DNA of 64,000 bases from Halocatena marina (lineage in GTDB: Archaea > Halobacteriota > Halobacteria > Halobacteriales > Haloarculaceae): the NCBI RefSeq assembly GCF_023276375.1, contig NZ_JALLPK010000001.1, positions 682,001 to 746,000 on the forward strand, given 5' to 3'. The position numbers and the translations under genes are program-made. Of this stretch, positions 26,406-34,939 are shown one piece after another. Position 1 is the first letter of the stretch, and every line of letters starts with the position of its first letter. The notes beneath the pieces are model-generated. The model saw nothing but the letters and a program-made list of their open reading frames with translations. It was not told the origin of the DNA and did not search any database.

Positions 26406-27440
26406 CTATTCGTATGCGTCCGGATAGGCCGCTTTGAGGAGATCAGATTCACCGAGTAGTCGTTCGCCGACAGGTGCGACAATGTCGGCGATATACGTTG
26501 CCGCCGCGTTCTTCAGATCCTGTGGGTGAAGCTCTTCGTTGACGAAGTCCGCTTCTAGTTCTGTGTAGCTCTCGTACGTGAGGTCGCCACCGAACTTCTC
26601 CGGACGTTCGATGTCGAACGATTCGTCGCGTGCCTCAAGCATCGGGAACACAAGGAATCGCACGTATTCGAGCACCCCGTTGTCTTCGACTTCTCCTTGC
26701 GGACAGTATGCCTTGTTCAACTTGTTCGTGATCTCGTCGGCATCGTCCGTGAGATTCACTTTCGAAGCGGCTTCAGAAGCGCTCATCTTGCCCCCTGTCA
26801 ATCCCGAGAGAAGCGGTGCAAAGACACACAGCGGTTTCTCGTATCCTCGATCAGGGAGTATCTCTCGCGAGAGCATGTAGATACCGCGCTGGTCAATACC
26901 ACCGTACGCGATGTCGGCTTCGAGTGCTGCAACGTCGAGCGACTGCATCAGCGTGTAGAGCAGTCCCCCGAGTTTCGGGTTGTCACTCTGGCGAACGACT
27001 TCGCTTCCGGCGCGCTGTGCGCGGCTGATCGTCGTGTCGGTCGCCATCTGAAGGAGTTCGAGCGAATATTCTCTGTCGAGCTCGAACTCGCTTCCCCGAA
27101 CGAACGTGAGACGATCAGGACTTGCGCCTGCGGTCTCGATCATCGCCTCGATCGCCGTCTGATAGTACTCCGATCTGGCATCGAGCAGATCGAACGGGCT
27201 TTTCTCGTCATCGAGGTGCGCGTGGAGATCCGCAATCAGAACCGTCACATCGAACCCGGCACGGATGAAATCCGCAAGCTTGCGGATGGTGGTATAGTGA
27301 CCGATATGCATCTCACCAGTCGGCGCGTAGCCGATGTAGACACTCGGCTCTTCACGGCTCAACACATCGTCGAGCTCCTCCTCGGTAACGACCTCCTCCG
27401 TGTAGCGGGTTATCAGTGCCCGCCGCTCGGCGGTGTCCAT
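26406..27440 (-). CDS. tyrS: Tyrosyl-tRNA synthetase
   Basis: Charges tRNA-Tyr. The 344-residue archaeal-type class I synthetase has the HIGH-like MHIGHY after YIGYAPTGE and the KMSKS-like KMSAS, followed by KVNLTDD. Length matches archaeal/eukaryal TyrRS cores, and YGGIDQRGIYMLSRE is the expected tRNA/tyrosine region. It precedes an intergenic gap of about 290 bp on its upstream side. Confidence 0.95.
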   Translation of the reverse strand: MDTAERRALITRYTEEVVTEEELDDVLSREEPSVYIGYAPTGEMHIGHYTTIRKLADFIRAGFDVTVLIADLHAHLDDEKSPFDLLDARSEYYQTAIEAMIETAGASPDRLTFVRGSEFELDREYSLELLQMATDTTISRAQRAGSEVVRQSDNPKLGGLLYTLMQSLDVAALEADIAYGGIDQRGIYMLSREILPDRGYEKPLCVFAPLLSGLTGGKMSASEAASKVNLTDDADEITNKLNKAYCPQGEVEDNGVLEYVRFLVFPMLEARDESFDIERPEKFGGDLTYESYTELEADFVNEELHPQDLKNAAATYIADIVAPVGERLLGESDLLKAAYPDAYE

Positions 27441-27731
27441 GCCCCCGATTTCTCCGTGATTCGAATAAATGGTTCGTTACACGGGCATGGAGCCCACGCT
27501 ATCGCTTCGAACTGTCAGGCGGACGATCGTGTGTGGATGACTGATCAATCTCATTCTCACCCGTCCCGAGTCGGGCTGACAGGTGGACGATGGTTTCGAC
27601 GGTGGACTGCCAGTATCAATCCGCTCACGAGGACATGGAAAAGCTCGGTTGCCACAGTACACTGCGCTAAAATCTGTCGTGCATGTCAGCACGAGCTACA
27701 CGCAGAGCGTCGACGTACTGTGCGTTTTTTC

Positions 27732-28808
27732 TCAGTCGTCCGCGCTTGCGACCGTCGCTTGGACTTCGATGGTGCCCTCGTCGAGTTCCTGTTCGATTTC
27801 GCGGGCCGCGGTCACCATATTGTCCATCTTACCGTACGCGATCTCGCGTGGGAGCAGTTTCAGACCGCAGTCAGGGCTCACTGTGAGCCGTTCTGGTGGG
27901 ACGACCTCCAGTCCTTTCTTGATGTTCGCTTTGATCTCTGCGACGGATTCGACCGAGGCCGTGTGTGCATCGACGACGCCCATCGCAAGATCCTTCGTGA
28001 ACTCGTGTTCTTTGAACACGTGCAGTTGCTCGTAGTCACCGTTAGCGAGTTCGAGATCGTACTCGTGGACCGGATAGTCGAGGATCTCGGGGTAGATACG
28101 CGAGTAGTCTCCATAGCAGACGTGCAACCCGAGACGAACGTTCTCTGGAATCCCCTCCGCAATTGCGGTGAGACACTCACCGACGATGGTGTGATCGTCC
28201 GGTGTGGTCGCAAGCGCAGGTTCGTCGATCTGGATGTACCGAGCACCCGCCTCGACGAGCTTCTCGATTTCGGTGTTTACCAGTTCGGCGATGTCGTATG
28301 CAAGCTCTCCCTCCGTCTTTTCGGTCTCGTTGAAGCTCCAGTTTGCGAGCGTGTACGGTCCTGTGATGGGTACCTTTACCGGGCGCTCGGCGACCTCATC
28401 TGTGAACGCGAACTCATCGACCAGCCACGGTTCGTCGTATTCAACCTCGCTTGTGATACTCGGTTTATCGAAGTAGTTGTGTCCCCACACCTTGACCGGG
28501 CCGTTGAACTCGTAGCCATCGATGCGGTGGGCGAAGTACTCGACCATCTCGTTGCGCCGCATCTCGCCGTCGACGACCACGTCCAACCCGCTTCGCTCGT
28601 GTTCATTCGTGATGAGACGAGCAGCGTCGTCTGCAGTCTCGTTCCAATGATCGTCGCCGAACTCCTCATCGCAGTCGATCTCTCCCGTGTAGAGATCACG
28701 AACACGATGGAGCCACTTCGGCTTGGGATAGCTTCCCACAACGGTGGTTAACAGAAAGTGATCGTTCGGGTGATTCGGTGGTCTGAACTGCTCGCGTGTG
28801 TCTGTCAT
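27732..28808 (-). CDS. Core methionine synthase, MetE C-terminal-domain-like (catalytic copy)
   Basis: Cobalamin-independent methionine synthase core of 358 residues without the N-terminal half of bacterial MetE. The zinc/homocysteine ligands are all present: His229 and Cys231 (LHVCYG), Glu253 and Cys314 (SPDCGLKLLP). The N-terminal TTVVGSYPKP block is typical. It overlaps the upstream paralogue by 4 bp (ATGA). Such core enzymes in archaea are proposed to take methyl groups from a corrinoid or other carrier rather than a folate. The methyl donor here is not known. Confidence 0.9.
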   Translation of the reverse strand: MTDTREQFRPPNHPNDHFLLTTVVGSYPKPKWLHRVRDLYTGEIDCDEEFGDDHWNETADDAARLITNEHERSGLDVVVDGEMRRNEMVEYFAHRIDGYEFNGPVKVWGHNYFDKPSITSEVEYDEPWLVDEFAFTDEVAERPVKVPITGPYTLANWSFNETEKTEGELAYDIAELVNTEIEKLVEAGARYIQIDEPALATTPDDHTIVGECLTAIAEGIPENVRLGLHVCYGDYSRIYPEILDYPVHEYDLELANGDYEQLHVFKEHEFTKDLAMGVVDAHTASVESVAEIKANIKKGLEVVPPERLTVSPDCGLKLLPREIAYGKMDNMVTAAREIEQELDEGTIEVQATVASADD

Positions 28809-29800
28809 GCTGTCACCTCCTCAGCGAGGGCTGCTGCCTCGGCGAGAGCGTCCAATTTGGTCTCGAAGCGATTCGTCGGGAGGTAGAATAGTCCCGTGTT
28901 CGTCGTCGCATACACTGTCTCGAAGTCAGCTGCCGGCGTGTTGTCCTGCACCCACTCGATCCGTTCGCGGATCGTCGCCGCGTCCTCAACGTTAGTGTTC
29001 TGTCCGTCGACAACACCAAGTGCGATGTCGTCTTTTGTCCCGTACTCGTTGATATTGTACAGTGAGTCCTCGTGGTCGGTCACGAAGTCGTATCCGACGG
29101 CGTCGATGTCGGCGTCGAGTAAGTGCGCGTGCATCTTCTCGGAAAGCGCACCAAAGTAGGTGTGGACGACGACGTCCGTATCGATTGCTTGTGCGACGGT
29201 ATCGATTGCCTCGCTCGCCGCCCTGTCTTCTCCATCTTCTGAGTTCGGTGGCTCCTCTACGAGCGATGGTTCGAGAACAAACAACGTTTCAATCTCAGGG
29301 AACCCTTCGAGTTCACCCGCGAGGAAATCGGCCACTGCGGTCAGGAATTCATCACCATAGTAGGTGTCCGTTGCGAGCGTCGAGAGCGAGTACGGTCCTG
29401 GGATGACTCCTTGTTGTCCTTCGATGTCACTGGCCTGTTCGAGATCGGCAGCCATGTCACCGCTTGCAGTCAACTCGCCGGTCACGACTGGCTCACGATA
29501 AAAGTTGTTGTTATCGTAGTACCGGACGATCCCGTGTGTCTCGACGTTCTCGTGGACGGTCAGTGGGTGGGCAAGCATGTCATCCCAGCGCAACTGTCCC
29601 TCGACAATACGGTCAAGTCCAGCTTCCTGCTGGCGCTCGATTACTTCGGTACGAGCGCGTTCGTACACAGATTCGATCTTGGGTCCCTCATCACCATCGA
29701 TGAGATCGCCCTTCTGATGGCCTTTCAGGTCGGATAGCTCCACTTTCGCCCAATCGGGAAGTGGGAACAGTCCCGGTGTGGCCGCCACTACATTTGTCAT
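28805..29800 (-). CDS. MetE-like paralogue lacking zinc ligands
   Basis: A 331-residue protein homologous to its neighbour, which it overlaps by 4 bp. It keeps the barrel framework (IPGPYSLSTLA, FVLEPSL, ALGVVDGQNT). At the metal site His213 is kept, but the Cys positions are Tyr215 (VHTYFG) and Thr302 (TTNTGLFYLP), and no Cys is seen anywhere in the protein. It is therefore unlikely to bind zinc and homocysteine as MetE does. A role as a non-catalytic partner or methyl-donor subunit of the downstream copy is the simplest inference from tight coupling. Confidence 0.82.
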   Translation of the reverse strand: MTNVVAATPGLFPLPDWAKVELSDLKGHQKGDLIDGDEGPKIESVYERARTEVIERQQEAGLDRIVEGQLRWDDMLAHPLTVHENVETHGIVRYYDNNNFYREPVVTGELTASGDMAADLEQASDIEGQQGVIPGPYSLSTLATDTYYGDEFLTAVADFLAGELEGFPEIETLFVLEPSLVEEPPNSEDGEDRAASEAIDTVAQAIDTDVVVHTYFGALSEKMHAHLLDADIDAVGYDFVTDHEDSLYNINEYGTKDDIALGVVDGQNTNVEDAATIRERIEWVQDNTPAADFETVYATTNTGLFYLPTNRFETKLDALAEAAALAEEVTA

Positions 29801-29845
29801 TGAGGAGGGCTACGCAATCCCCACAAATAATATTTTCTACTCCGT

Positions 29846-30427
29846 CTAATGTTTCGTGGTAATTTTCATGACGACCAGCGTTTCGAACGGAATGGAATCT
29901 TCGGCGACGATTTTTGTTTCGAATCCATTACTCTGTGCGCGTTCGCGCACGGCATCGAGACCAGAGAGCGTGCTCACGAGGAGATATCCACGGCCGTTCG
30001 CATCGAGCACTGTGCTCAGGTCGTCGAGAAACGGGTTGATGACGGATCGTCCGTCGGGCCCGCCCGATAGCGCGTACTCCATCCAATCGTCCCACTCGTG
30101 CTCCGGATCAGTCGGGAGATAGGGTGGATTGAAGAGGACGACATCGAACGGGCCACAAATCCCCGACACGAGATCCGTGCGAACGACAGTGACTCCATGC
30201 TCTCTGGCCTGTTCACACGCGTGTGGGTTAATATCCGTCCCGACCACGGTTGCGTTCGTTTTTTCACGAACGGTGGCTGCAACGTACCCCGAGCCGGTGC
30301 CGACGTCGAGAACGCACTCGTCGGACTCGATGCGTTCGATAACAGTCGTGGCAAGCAGGTGTGAATCTTCGGCAGGCTGATACACTTGCTCTGTCTCACG
30401 ACGGTCGCGCAAGTCACTCACGGTCAC
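29846..30427 (-). CDS. HemK2-type N5-glutamine/protein methyltransferase
   Basis: A SAM-dependent methyltransferase of about 193 residues with VLDVGTGSGYVAATV (SAM motif I) and the catalytic NPPYLPTDPEHEWDD of the HemK/PrmC family. Archaeal members methylate release factor aRF1, in complex with Trm112-like partners. The GTG at 30427 was chosen because it overlaps the rsmA stop as GTGA; further GTGs occur 6 bp downstream. It ends the conserved translation gene cluster. Confidence 0.88.
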   Translation of the reverse strand: MTVSDLRDRRETEQVYQPAEDSHLLATTVIERIESDECVLDVGTGSGYVAATVREKTNATVVGTDINPHACEQAREHGVTVVRTDLVSGICGPFDVVLFNPPYLPTDPEHEWDDWMEYALSGGPDGRSVINPFLDDLSTVLDANGRGYLLVSTLSGLDAVRERAQSNGFETKIVAEDSIPFETLVVMKITTKH

Positions 30428-31302
30428 CACTCCGTCGGTTCGCCATGGTTCCACGCGAGGCGAGCAAGCGCCGCGAATTTTTCGGGAGACAGTTTACCAG
30501 CACGCTTTCTGAGTAGGTCCTCGTCAGCCGCCGTTACGACTGCCGCGGGATTGTCGAGCGACGAAATGTGTGCAGTGTTCCGGATTGCGTTACGCATCGT
30601 CTTCCGGCGCTGAGTGAACACCGCTGTCACGAACTGCAAGAAAAACTCGTCGTTCGGAATCTCGTACTCAGGCACACGGGGTGTCGTCCGCACGACAGCG
30701 CTCTCGACGGCTGGTTGCGGGGAAAACGCGGTCGTCGGGACCGGTTCGACGATTTCAACGCGCGCATAGTGGCCAGCTGTCACCGACAGGCGGCCGTACT
30801 CTGACGTGCTTGGCTCGGCTGCCATCCGCTCTGCGAACTCTCGCTGGAGCATCAACACAAGGGGAACAGAACGCGGGAGTAATCGGAAGACGATCTCGCT
30901 CGAAACGCTGTACGGAAGATTCGAGACTGACGCCGTCACACTGTCCGGAATATCTATTTCGAGTGCGTCACCTTCGATGAGCGTCAACCGATCCGCTGCG
31001 ATAGCGTCCTCGAACTCCTCTCGAAGGAATTCTGCGAGCTTCGGGTCCCGTTCGACAGCAGTCACGTGATCCGCACATCTGAGTAAGCGGTCGGTGAGTA
31101 CACCCGTTCCCGCACCAATTTCGAGAATGTGATGCGTGGCGGCTGCGGTTACCGATTCAGGCGCAGTGAGATACGCCGGCAATCGATCGAGCACGCGATC
31201 ATCGACCAGAAAGTGCTGGTCGTGATTCGGATCACCAGCGATCCCAGCACGGGCAATGAGCGCATCGGGATCACGGGCGGACCCAGTCGATGGATCAGTC
31301 AT
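30424..31302 (-). CDS. rsmA: 16S rRNA dimethyladenosine transferase RsmA/KsgA
   Basis: Dimethylates two adjacent adenines in helix 45 of 16S rRNA during small-subunit maturation. The 292-residue protein shows QHFLVDDRVLDRL, ILEIGAGTGVLTDRLL (SAM site) and the catalytic NLPYSVSSEI. An additional C-terminal helical region follows. It lies between DUF655 and hemK2 in the order typical of archaeal genomes. Confidence 0.95.
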   Translation of the reverse strand: MTDPSTGSARDPDALIARAGIAGDPNHDQHFLVDDRVLDRLPAYLTAPESVTAAATHHILEIGAGTGVLTDRLLRCADHVTAVERDPKLAEFLREEFEDAIAADRLTLIEGDALEIDIPDSVTASVSNLPYSVSSEIVFRLLPRSVPLVLMLQREFAERMAAEPSTSEYGRLSVTAGHYARVEIVEPVPTTAFSPQPAVESAVVRTTPRVPEYEIPNDEFFLQFVTAVFTQRRKTMRNAIRNTAHISSLDNPAAVVTAADEDLLRKRAGKLSPEKFAALARLAWNHGEPTEW

Positions 31303-31467
31303 TGCATTCGTCTACGTCTCTGCAGCGCAAAATGGATTCGTTCTCCGTCGCGTGGTCGATTTCCGGCCGTGACCACGCTCACGGTATCGTGATCGTACGC
31401 TTCATCGACTCGTGCGTTCGAACTCGTATCTTGTTGAATTTGTCACGAAAAATCAGATTATAGTGTG

Positions 31468-32028
31468 CTATCCTCCGCTAACGAACGAGCGGTATTTCAG
31501 GTCCTCTTCTCGAAGTTCCTCGTGAATCCGTTCGGCGAGAATCTCCCGAGGGCTGTGCAAGCCCGAAACGCGCTCTTCGAGATCTTCAAAGTCTTTGAAT
31601 GGCTGGCGCTTTCTCGCTTCTAAGATATTATTCCGGAGCTTCTTACCAATTCCAGGCAAGAGATTGAGTTGGTGGAGCCGGAGCGTAATCGGTTGCGCGT
31701 CATTGTAGTAATCGACGAACCGCTGCTCGTCGTCGTCGATAATCGCTTGAATCGCGTATTCGAGTTCGGAGTGTGCACCGGACGTGAGTTGCTCGAATGA
31801 GAGTTCGCGGACGGTTTCGATACTCTCACCATCGAGGTCTACCCAATCACCAATCGATACGTTTGCATCGTCTGCAAGCACGCATTCGACAAGCTGGAAA
31901 GTATCTTGCTGTACCGCGTGAACGAGAGACGGTTTCTTATACTGGGGACGATCATCATCGGGTCGCCCATGCGGGAGGTAGTCCAGGACGACAGCAGGAC
32001 TCGACTCTCTGTCCTCGGCATCACTCAT
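31468..32028 (-). CDS. DUF655-family protein
   Basis: A 186-residue protein conserved in archaea next to rsmA. An OB-like N-terminal half (VVLDYLPHGRPDD, QLVECVLADD) is followed by a helix-hairpin-helix LNLLPGIGKKLRNNILEARK that suggests nucleic-acid contact, then an LHSPREILAERI tail. The ATG at 32028 starts MSDAEDRES; an earlier ATG adds 14 hydrophobic residues and is less likely. Probably ribosome or RNA related, judging from its neighbours. Confidence 0.88.
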   Translation of the reverse strand: MSDAEDRESSPAVVLDYLPHGRPDDDRPQYKKPSLVHAVQQDTFQLVECVLADDANVSIGDWVDLDGESIETVRELSFEQLTSGAHSELEYAIQAIIDDDEQRFVDYYNDAQPITLRLHQLNLLPGIGKKLRNNILEARKRQPFKDFEDLEERVSGLHSPREILAERIHEELREEDLKYRSFVSGG

Positions 32029-32223
32029 ACTCCATACAATGGTAGGCATGTACTTAAGTGAACTACCCACAGCGACAGTATAGAATAATCTACAAACGGG
32101 TGGGTTGGTCGTACATGGTGTCGACCGTCCGTCTATCGCATCCCTCCCCCGGTAGAAACCCTCCGGTTTGAATCACATGATCCCCGGGAGATACGACGAC
32201 ACACTCACAGGAGACGGGACAGA

Positions 32224-32580
32224 TCAGACGTACTTTGCGACGACATCGAGAACGTCATCGAGTTCGTCGCCAGACAACGAGTAGCGTTCTTGTGCATATA
32301 CGGAACGGAGCTCATCGCGCGTCTGCGGAAGGAGATCAGCGATCTTGAATGCGGTCGCTTCGTTCACCTTCTCAAGCTCTTGTAGCTCCGAGACAAGCTC
32401 GCGTGAGTCACTCGCACTCAGTTCTGAGAACTGATTGACGTGTTCGATAGCTCGCGCAAGCTCATAGCGCATTTCACGCTCTTCGTCCGTCGCGCGTTCC
32501 ATCTCGATATCCGCGAGCAGCTCTTTGACCTCCGAGACCGTGAGATGTTCTTCTTCGAGTTTCTCTTTGAATATCGTCAT
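32224..32580 (-). CDS. rpoF: DNA-directed RNA polymerase subunit Rpb4/RpoF
   Basis: A 118-residue helical protein with the Rpb4/HRDC-like pattern: [14 protein letters not shown], then [25 protein letters not shown]. It pairs with Rpb7 to form the RNA polymerase stalk, which binds nascent RNA and aids initiation. The start codon overlaps the end of the rpl21e gene by 4 bp, so the two are translationally coupled. Confidence 0.93.
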   Translation of the reverse strand: MTIFKEKLEEEHLTVSEVKELLADIEMERATDEEREMRYELARAIEHVNQFSELSASDSRELVSELQELEKVNEATAFKIADLLPQTRDELRSVYAQERYSLSGDELDDVLDVVAKYV

Positions 32581-32867
32581 CGCTGCCGTCGGAGATGAGC
32601 TGGACGGGAAATGAGCGTCTTCTCCATCCCACCATCGGTGATCTGGACTTTGAACGCTCTCCCTTGCTTCCCGAGAACCTCCCCCGTGTTACCGTTAAAG
32701 CGTGGGTGGAACCGTCCCTCGGGGACGCTCGGGTCAATCTTCAGGTGTACTTTCTCACCGACCTCAAACTGCTCGACTCTCGCTTGTGGTGGCGAGGTAC
32801 CTCGTTCACGAGGATCGTTCGAGAGCTTGTTCCGCGTACTGTGTAAAGGACCATTGGAACTCGGCAT
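32577..32867 (-). CDS. rpl21e: Large-subunit ribosomal protein L21e
   Basis: A 96-residue protein of the L21e family with [16 protein letters not shown] at the N-terminus and [31 protein letters not shown] in the SH3-like core. Protein of the archaeal 50S subunit. First gene of an L21e-Rpb4-DUF655-RsmA-HemK series on the minus strand, 158 bp downstream of aEF-1 beta. Confidence 0.95.
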   Translation of the reverse strand: MPSSNGPLHSTRNKLSNDPRERGTSPPQARVEQFEVGEKVHLKIDPSVPEGRFHPRFNGNTGEVLGKQGRAFKVQITDGGMEKTLISRPAHLRRQR

Positions 32868-33025
32868 TTGATGTACTTTTTCCGGTGAGAGATATAAAAG
32901 GTGCGTTCTCGGATCGACCAGAAACGATCCATCGTCATTATGCTACGAGAACAATAGCTATTGCTCCAGATCCGTGGCCGGAAAACAGTTTGTCTGTCTG
33001 TTCGTCGCTGGCTGCTTTCGTACAG

Positions 33026-33292
33026 CTAAATTCGCCCGACGTTCTTTACAGAAACACTCTCGACGCCCTCGGTGCCCTCGAAGGCGTCTTCGACGGCTTC
33101 GGTGCCTCCTGCGTCATCGGGAACGATGACGGTTGGCACAAGCGCAACAAGCCCGAACGCGACATCATCGCGCTCGAAACCGTTGATCTTCGCGCCCTCT
33201 GGAAGCGAGTCTTCGAGTCGCTCTTGGAGCACGTCGAGGTCGATATCGGGGCTTTCCGGCATGACTTTCAGATTTGCTGCAACTTTTCCCAT
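33026..33292 (-). CDS. Translation elongation factor aEF-1 beta
   Basis: An 88-residue nucleotide-exchange factor for aEF-1 alpha with the archaeal signature [19 protein letters not shown] at the N-terminus and [15 protein letters not shown] in the core. The ATG at 33292 lies 7 bp past the end of the zinc-finger gene upstream, so the two are probably co-transcribed. The reading frame could be extended upstream, but that would overlap the zinc-finger gene in another frame. Confidence 0.93.
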   Translation of the reverse strand: MGKVAANLKVMPESPDIDLDVLQERLEDSLPEGAKINGFERDDVAFGLVALVPTVIVPDDAGGTEAVEDAFEGTEGVESVSVKNVGRI

Positions 33293-33299
33293 GGCTACT

Positions 33300-33476
33300 T
33301 TATGGTCCCGTAAATCCGCAGTCCGGACACTCGTAGAGGTTACTCTGTTTTCGACACCGCTTGCACCGGTGGAGCTGCTGTCCGCAGTCTGGACAGCTGA
33401 ACGACGCAGCACTCATCCCGGCGATGTTGATACCACAGGAGGTGCACTTGCGTTTCACTCGCTGCTCTGCACTCAT
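33300..33476 (-). CDS. Two-zinc-finger microprotein, HVO_2753-like
   Basis: A 58-residue protein with four knuckles: CTSC, CPDC, CKRC and CPDC. Two zinc sites are predicted. The order and spacing, and its place directly upstream of aEF-1 beta, match the well-studied haloarchaeal microprotein HVO_2753 family, linked to swarming and biofilm in Haloferax. The ATG at 33476 (MSAEQRVKR) was chosen; a longer frame over it is not coding. Confidence 0.86.
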   Translation of the reverse strand: MSAEQRVKRKCTSCGINIAGMSAASFSCPDCGQQLHRCKRCRKQSNLYECPDCGFTGP

Positions 33477-33541
33477 ATCTGTCGGAAGTAGACCGCGTGG
33501 TATAATTGTTGTTAAACGGCCCGTCGGAATCGTGAAATACG

Positions 33542-34939
33542 TTATCGAATTTCGGGGATGAATTTCGTCCCATAGCGTGGTATTCCCTCTTGTGTGTAGA
33601 CACGCCGGATGACAGGAACAACACGGTCGCCGACGGCTGCTGCTTCGATGAGTTGGCCCGGGAGACTCACGCGCTCGCCAGCGCGTTCGAACCGGATAAT
33701 TGCCACGCCGAACGAGCCAGAACGCGCCTGCTGTGCTGCAAATTCGGGTGGTGCGCCGCCTTGTTCGATCTCCGTCACCGTCTCGATGGTTCCAGGCCCC
33801 CACAGTTCGATCGGATCGTACTCCACCAGCATCTGACAGCCCGAACAGGCCCCCTCTGGTGGGAACGTGAGCGCACCGCAGTCGGGACAACGTCCTGCCA
33901 CGAGCCGATGTCGTTGTGGTAGTGACCGCTGCCACGACGGAATAGAGACGTACGCTGCGCCCGTATCGAGTCCTGAGGATGTGATCTCACCCTGCTGACG
34001 GAGCGACGCCGAATACGTGAGTATACGGTCACCAGTGAGTGAACAGTCACACGGAATTGCTCCGTTGACTTCGATCCGAAGGACATCTGCGCCCGCTCCG
34101 CTGCCGAACGCCGCCGCAAGCACCGTCTCGTGTCCGTCATCGATCGCACGAGCGAGCGAGAGTGGAACACTCGCCGCTCCCGTATCGCCCAACTCGTGAA
34201 CAGTTGCACACTCATGGATAGTAGTTCGTTCAACGCCGAGTGTCGATGCCGCCCGATACGGACGGCTGCCGTCGGGAGCCTGTACCGCTGCTGCAGTCAC
34301 ACCGTCAGCAGTCACCGCTTCGGCCGCCTTCGAGAGCGTTTCAGTGAACGCTTGGCGCTCGTACTTCGTAACGTCGATTCCCTCGATATGGTTGCTTCCA
34401 GTCCGCCGAAAGCGGGTTCCGGGATACGGCGCGGCGTATTCACTGTGCTCGACGACGGACCCAGCCCCGTTCGGATCGAGCACGAACGCGGCTGCACCCG
34501 CACCTGCCGCGTGCCCGCGCGCATCGTCCGGTTCACCACGGGGACAGTCCGACGCGACGACGAGCGCTGTACACGCAGAGGGTGCCGAGTGAATCGCCCG
34601 TGTTCCAGCACGCGTGCTTCCTGTAAACGTCTGGAGGTGTGCTCGCTCGGAAATGCCGAGCATCGACGCGAGCCGCGGCGTCAGCTCCTCCTCCGCGAGC
34701 GGTGGTGTTGTGGTGGCGAATCCGAGCCACTCGACGTCATTTCCGTCGATCTCCGCTGCTTCGAGTGCCCGCCGACAAGCACTCGCCGCCATCGTCAATG
34801 CGTCTTCGTCCGCGTCCGGAACAGCCTTCGATTCGATGTTCCGTGCTTCGAAACGACCCCACACCTCGGCTATTTCCTCGGCTTCGATACGAAATGCGGG
34901 CGCGTATGCGCCGACCGAGCGGATGCAAACAGCAGTCAT
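33542..34939 (-). CDS. HMG-CoA-synthase-like domain fused to DUF35 zinc-ribbon/OB domain
   Basis: A 465-residue fusion. The first 330 residues have the 3-hydroxy-3-methylglutaryl-CoA synthase/thiolase fold (SVGAYAPAFRI, LGFATTTPPL, VHELGDTGAASVPLSLA). The catalytic Cys position appears to be Thr109 (STRAGT, aligned with CKAGT), so the usual acyl transfer is doubtful. Residues 351-368 are a Cys4 zinc ribbon (CPDC, CSGC) with a DUF35 OB-fold to the end. In archaea, DUF35 proteins bridge thiolase and HMG-CoA synthase to channel acetoacetyl-CoA. It is translationally coupled (ATGA) to the thiolase gene upstream. Confidence 0.85.
   Translation of the reverse strand: MTAVCIRSVGAYAPAFRIEAEEIAEVWGRFEARNIESKAVPDADEDALTMAASACRRALEAAEIDGNDVEWLGFATTTPPLAEEELTPRLASMLGISERAHLQTFTGSTRAGTRAIHSAPSACTALVVASDCPRGEPDDARGHAAGAGAAAFVLDPNGAGSVVEHSEYAAPYPGTRFRRTGSNHIEGIDVTKYERQAFTETLSKAAEAVTADGVTAAAVQAPDGSRPYRAASTLGVERTTIHECATVHELGDTGAASVPLSLARAIDDGHETVLAAAFGSGAGADVLRIEVNGAIPCDCSLTGDRILTYSASLRQQGEITSSGLDTGAAYVSIPSWQRSLPQRHRLVAGRCPDCGALTFPPEGACSGCQMLVEYDPIELWGPGTIETVTEIEQGGAPPEFAAQQARSGSFGVAIIRFERAGERVSLPGQLIEAAAVGDRVVPVIRRVYTQEGIPRYGTKFIPEIR

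Noticed and set aside
26697..28751. 684-codon plus-strand ORF opposite tyrS and the core-MetE gene
   Set aside because: It is the mirror frame of well-conserved genes. Its composition (many Arg, Val, His and Cys) is unlike the acidic proteome, and it contains no domain motif.
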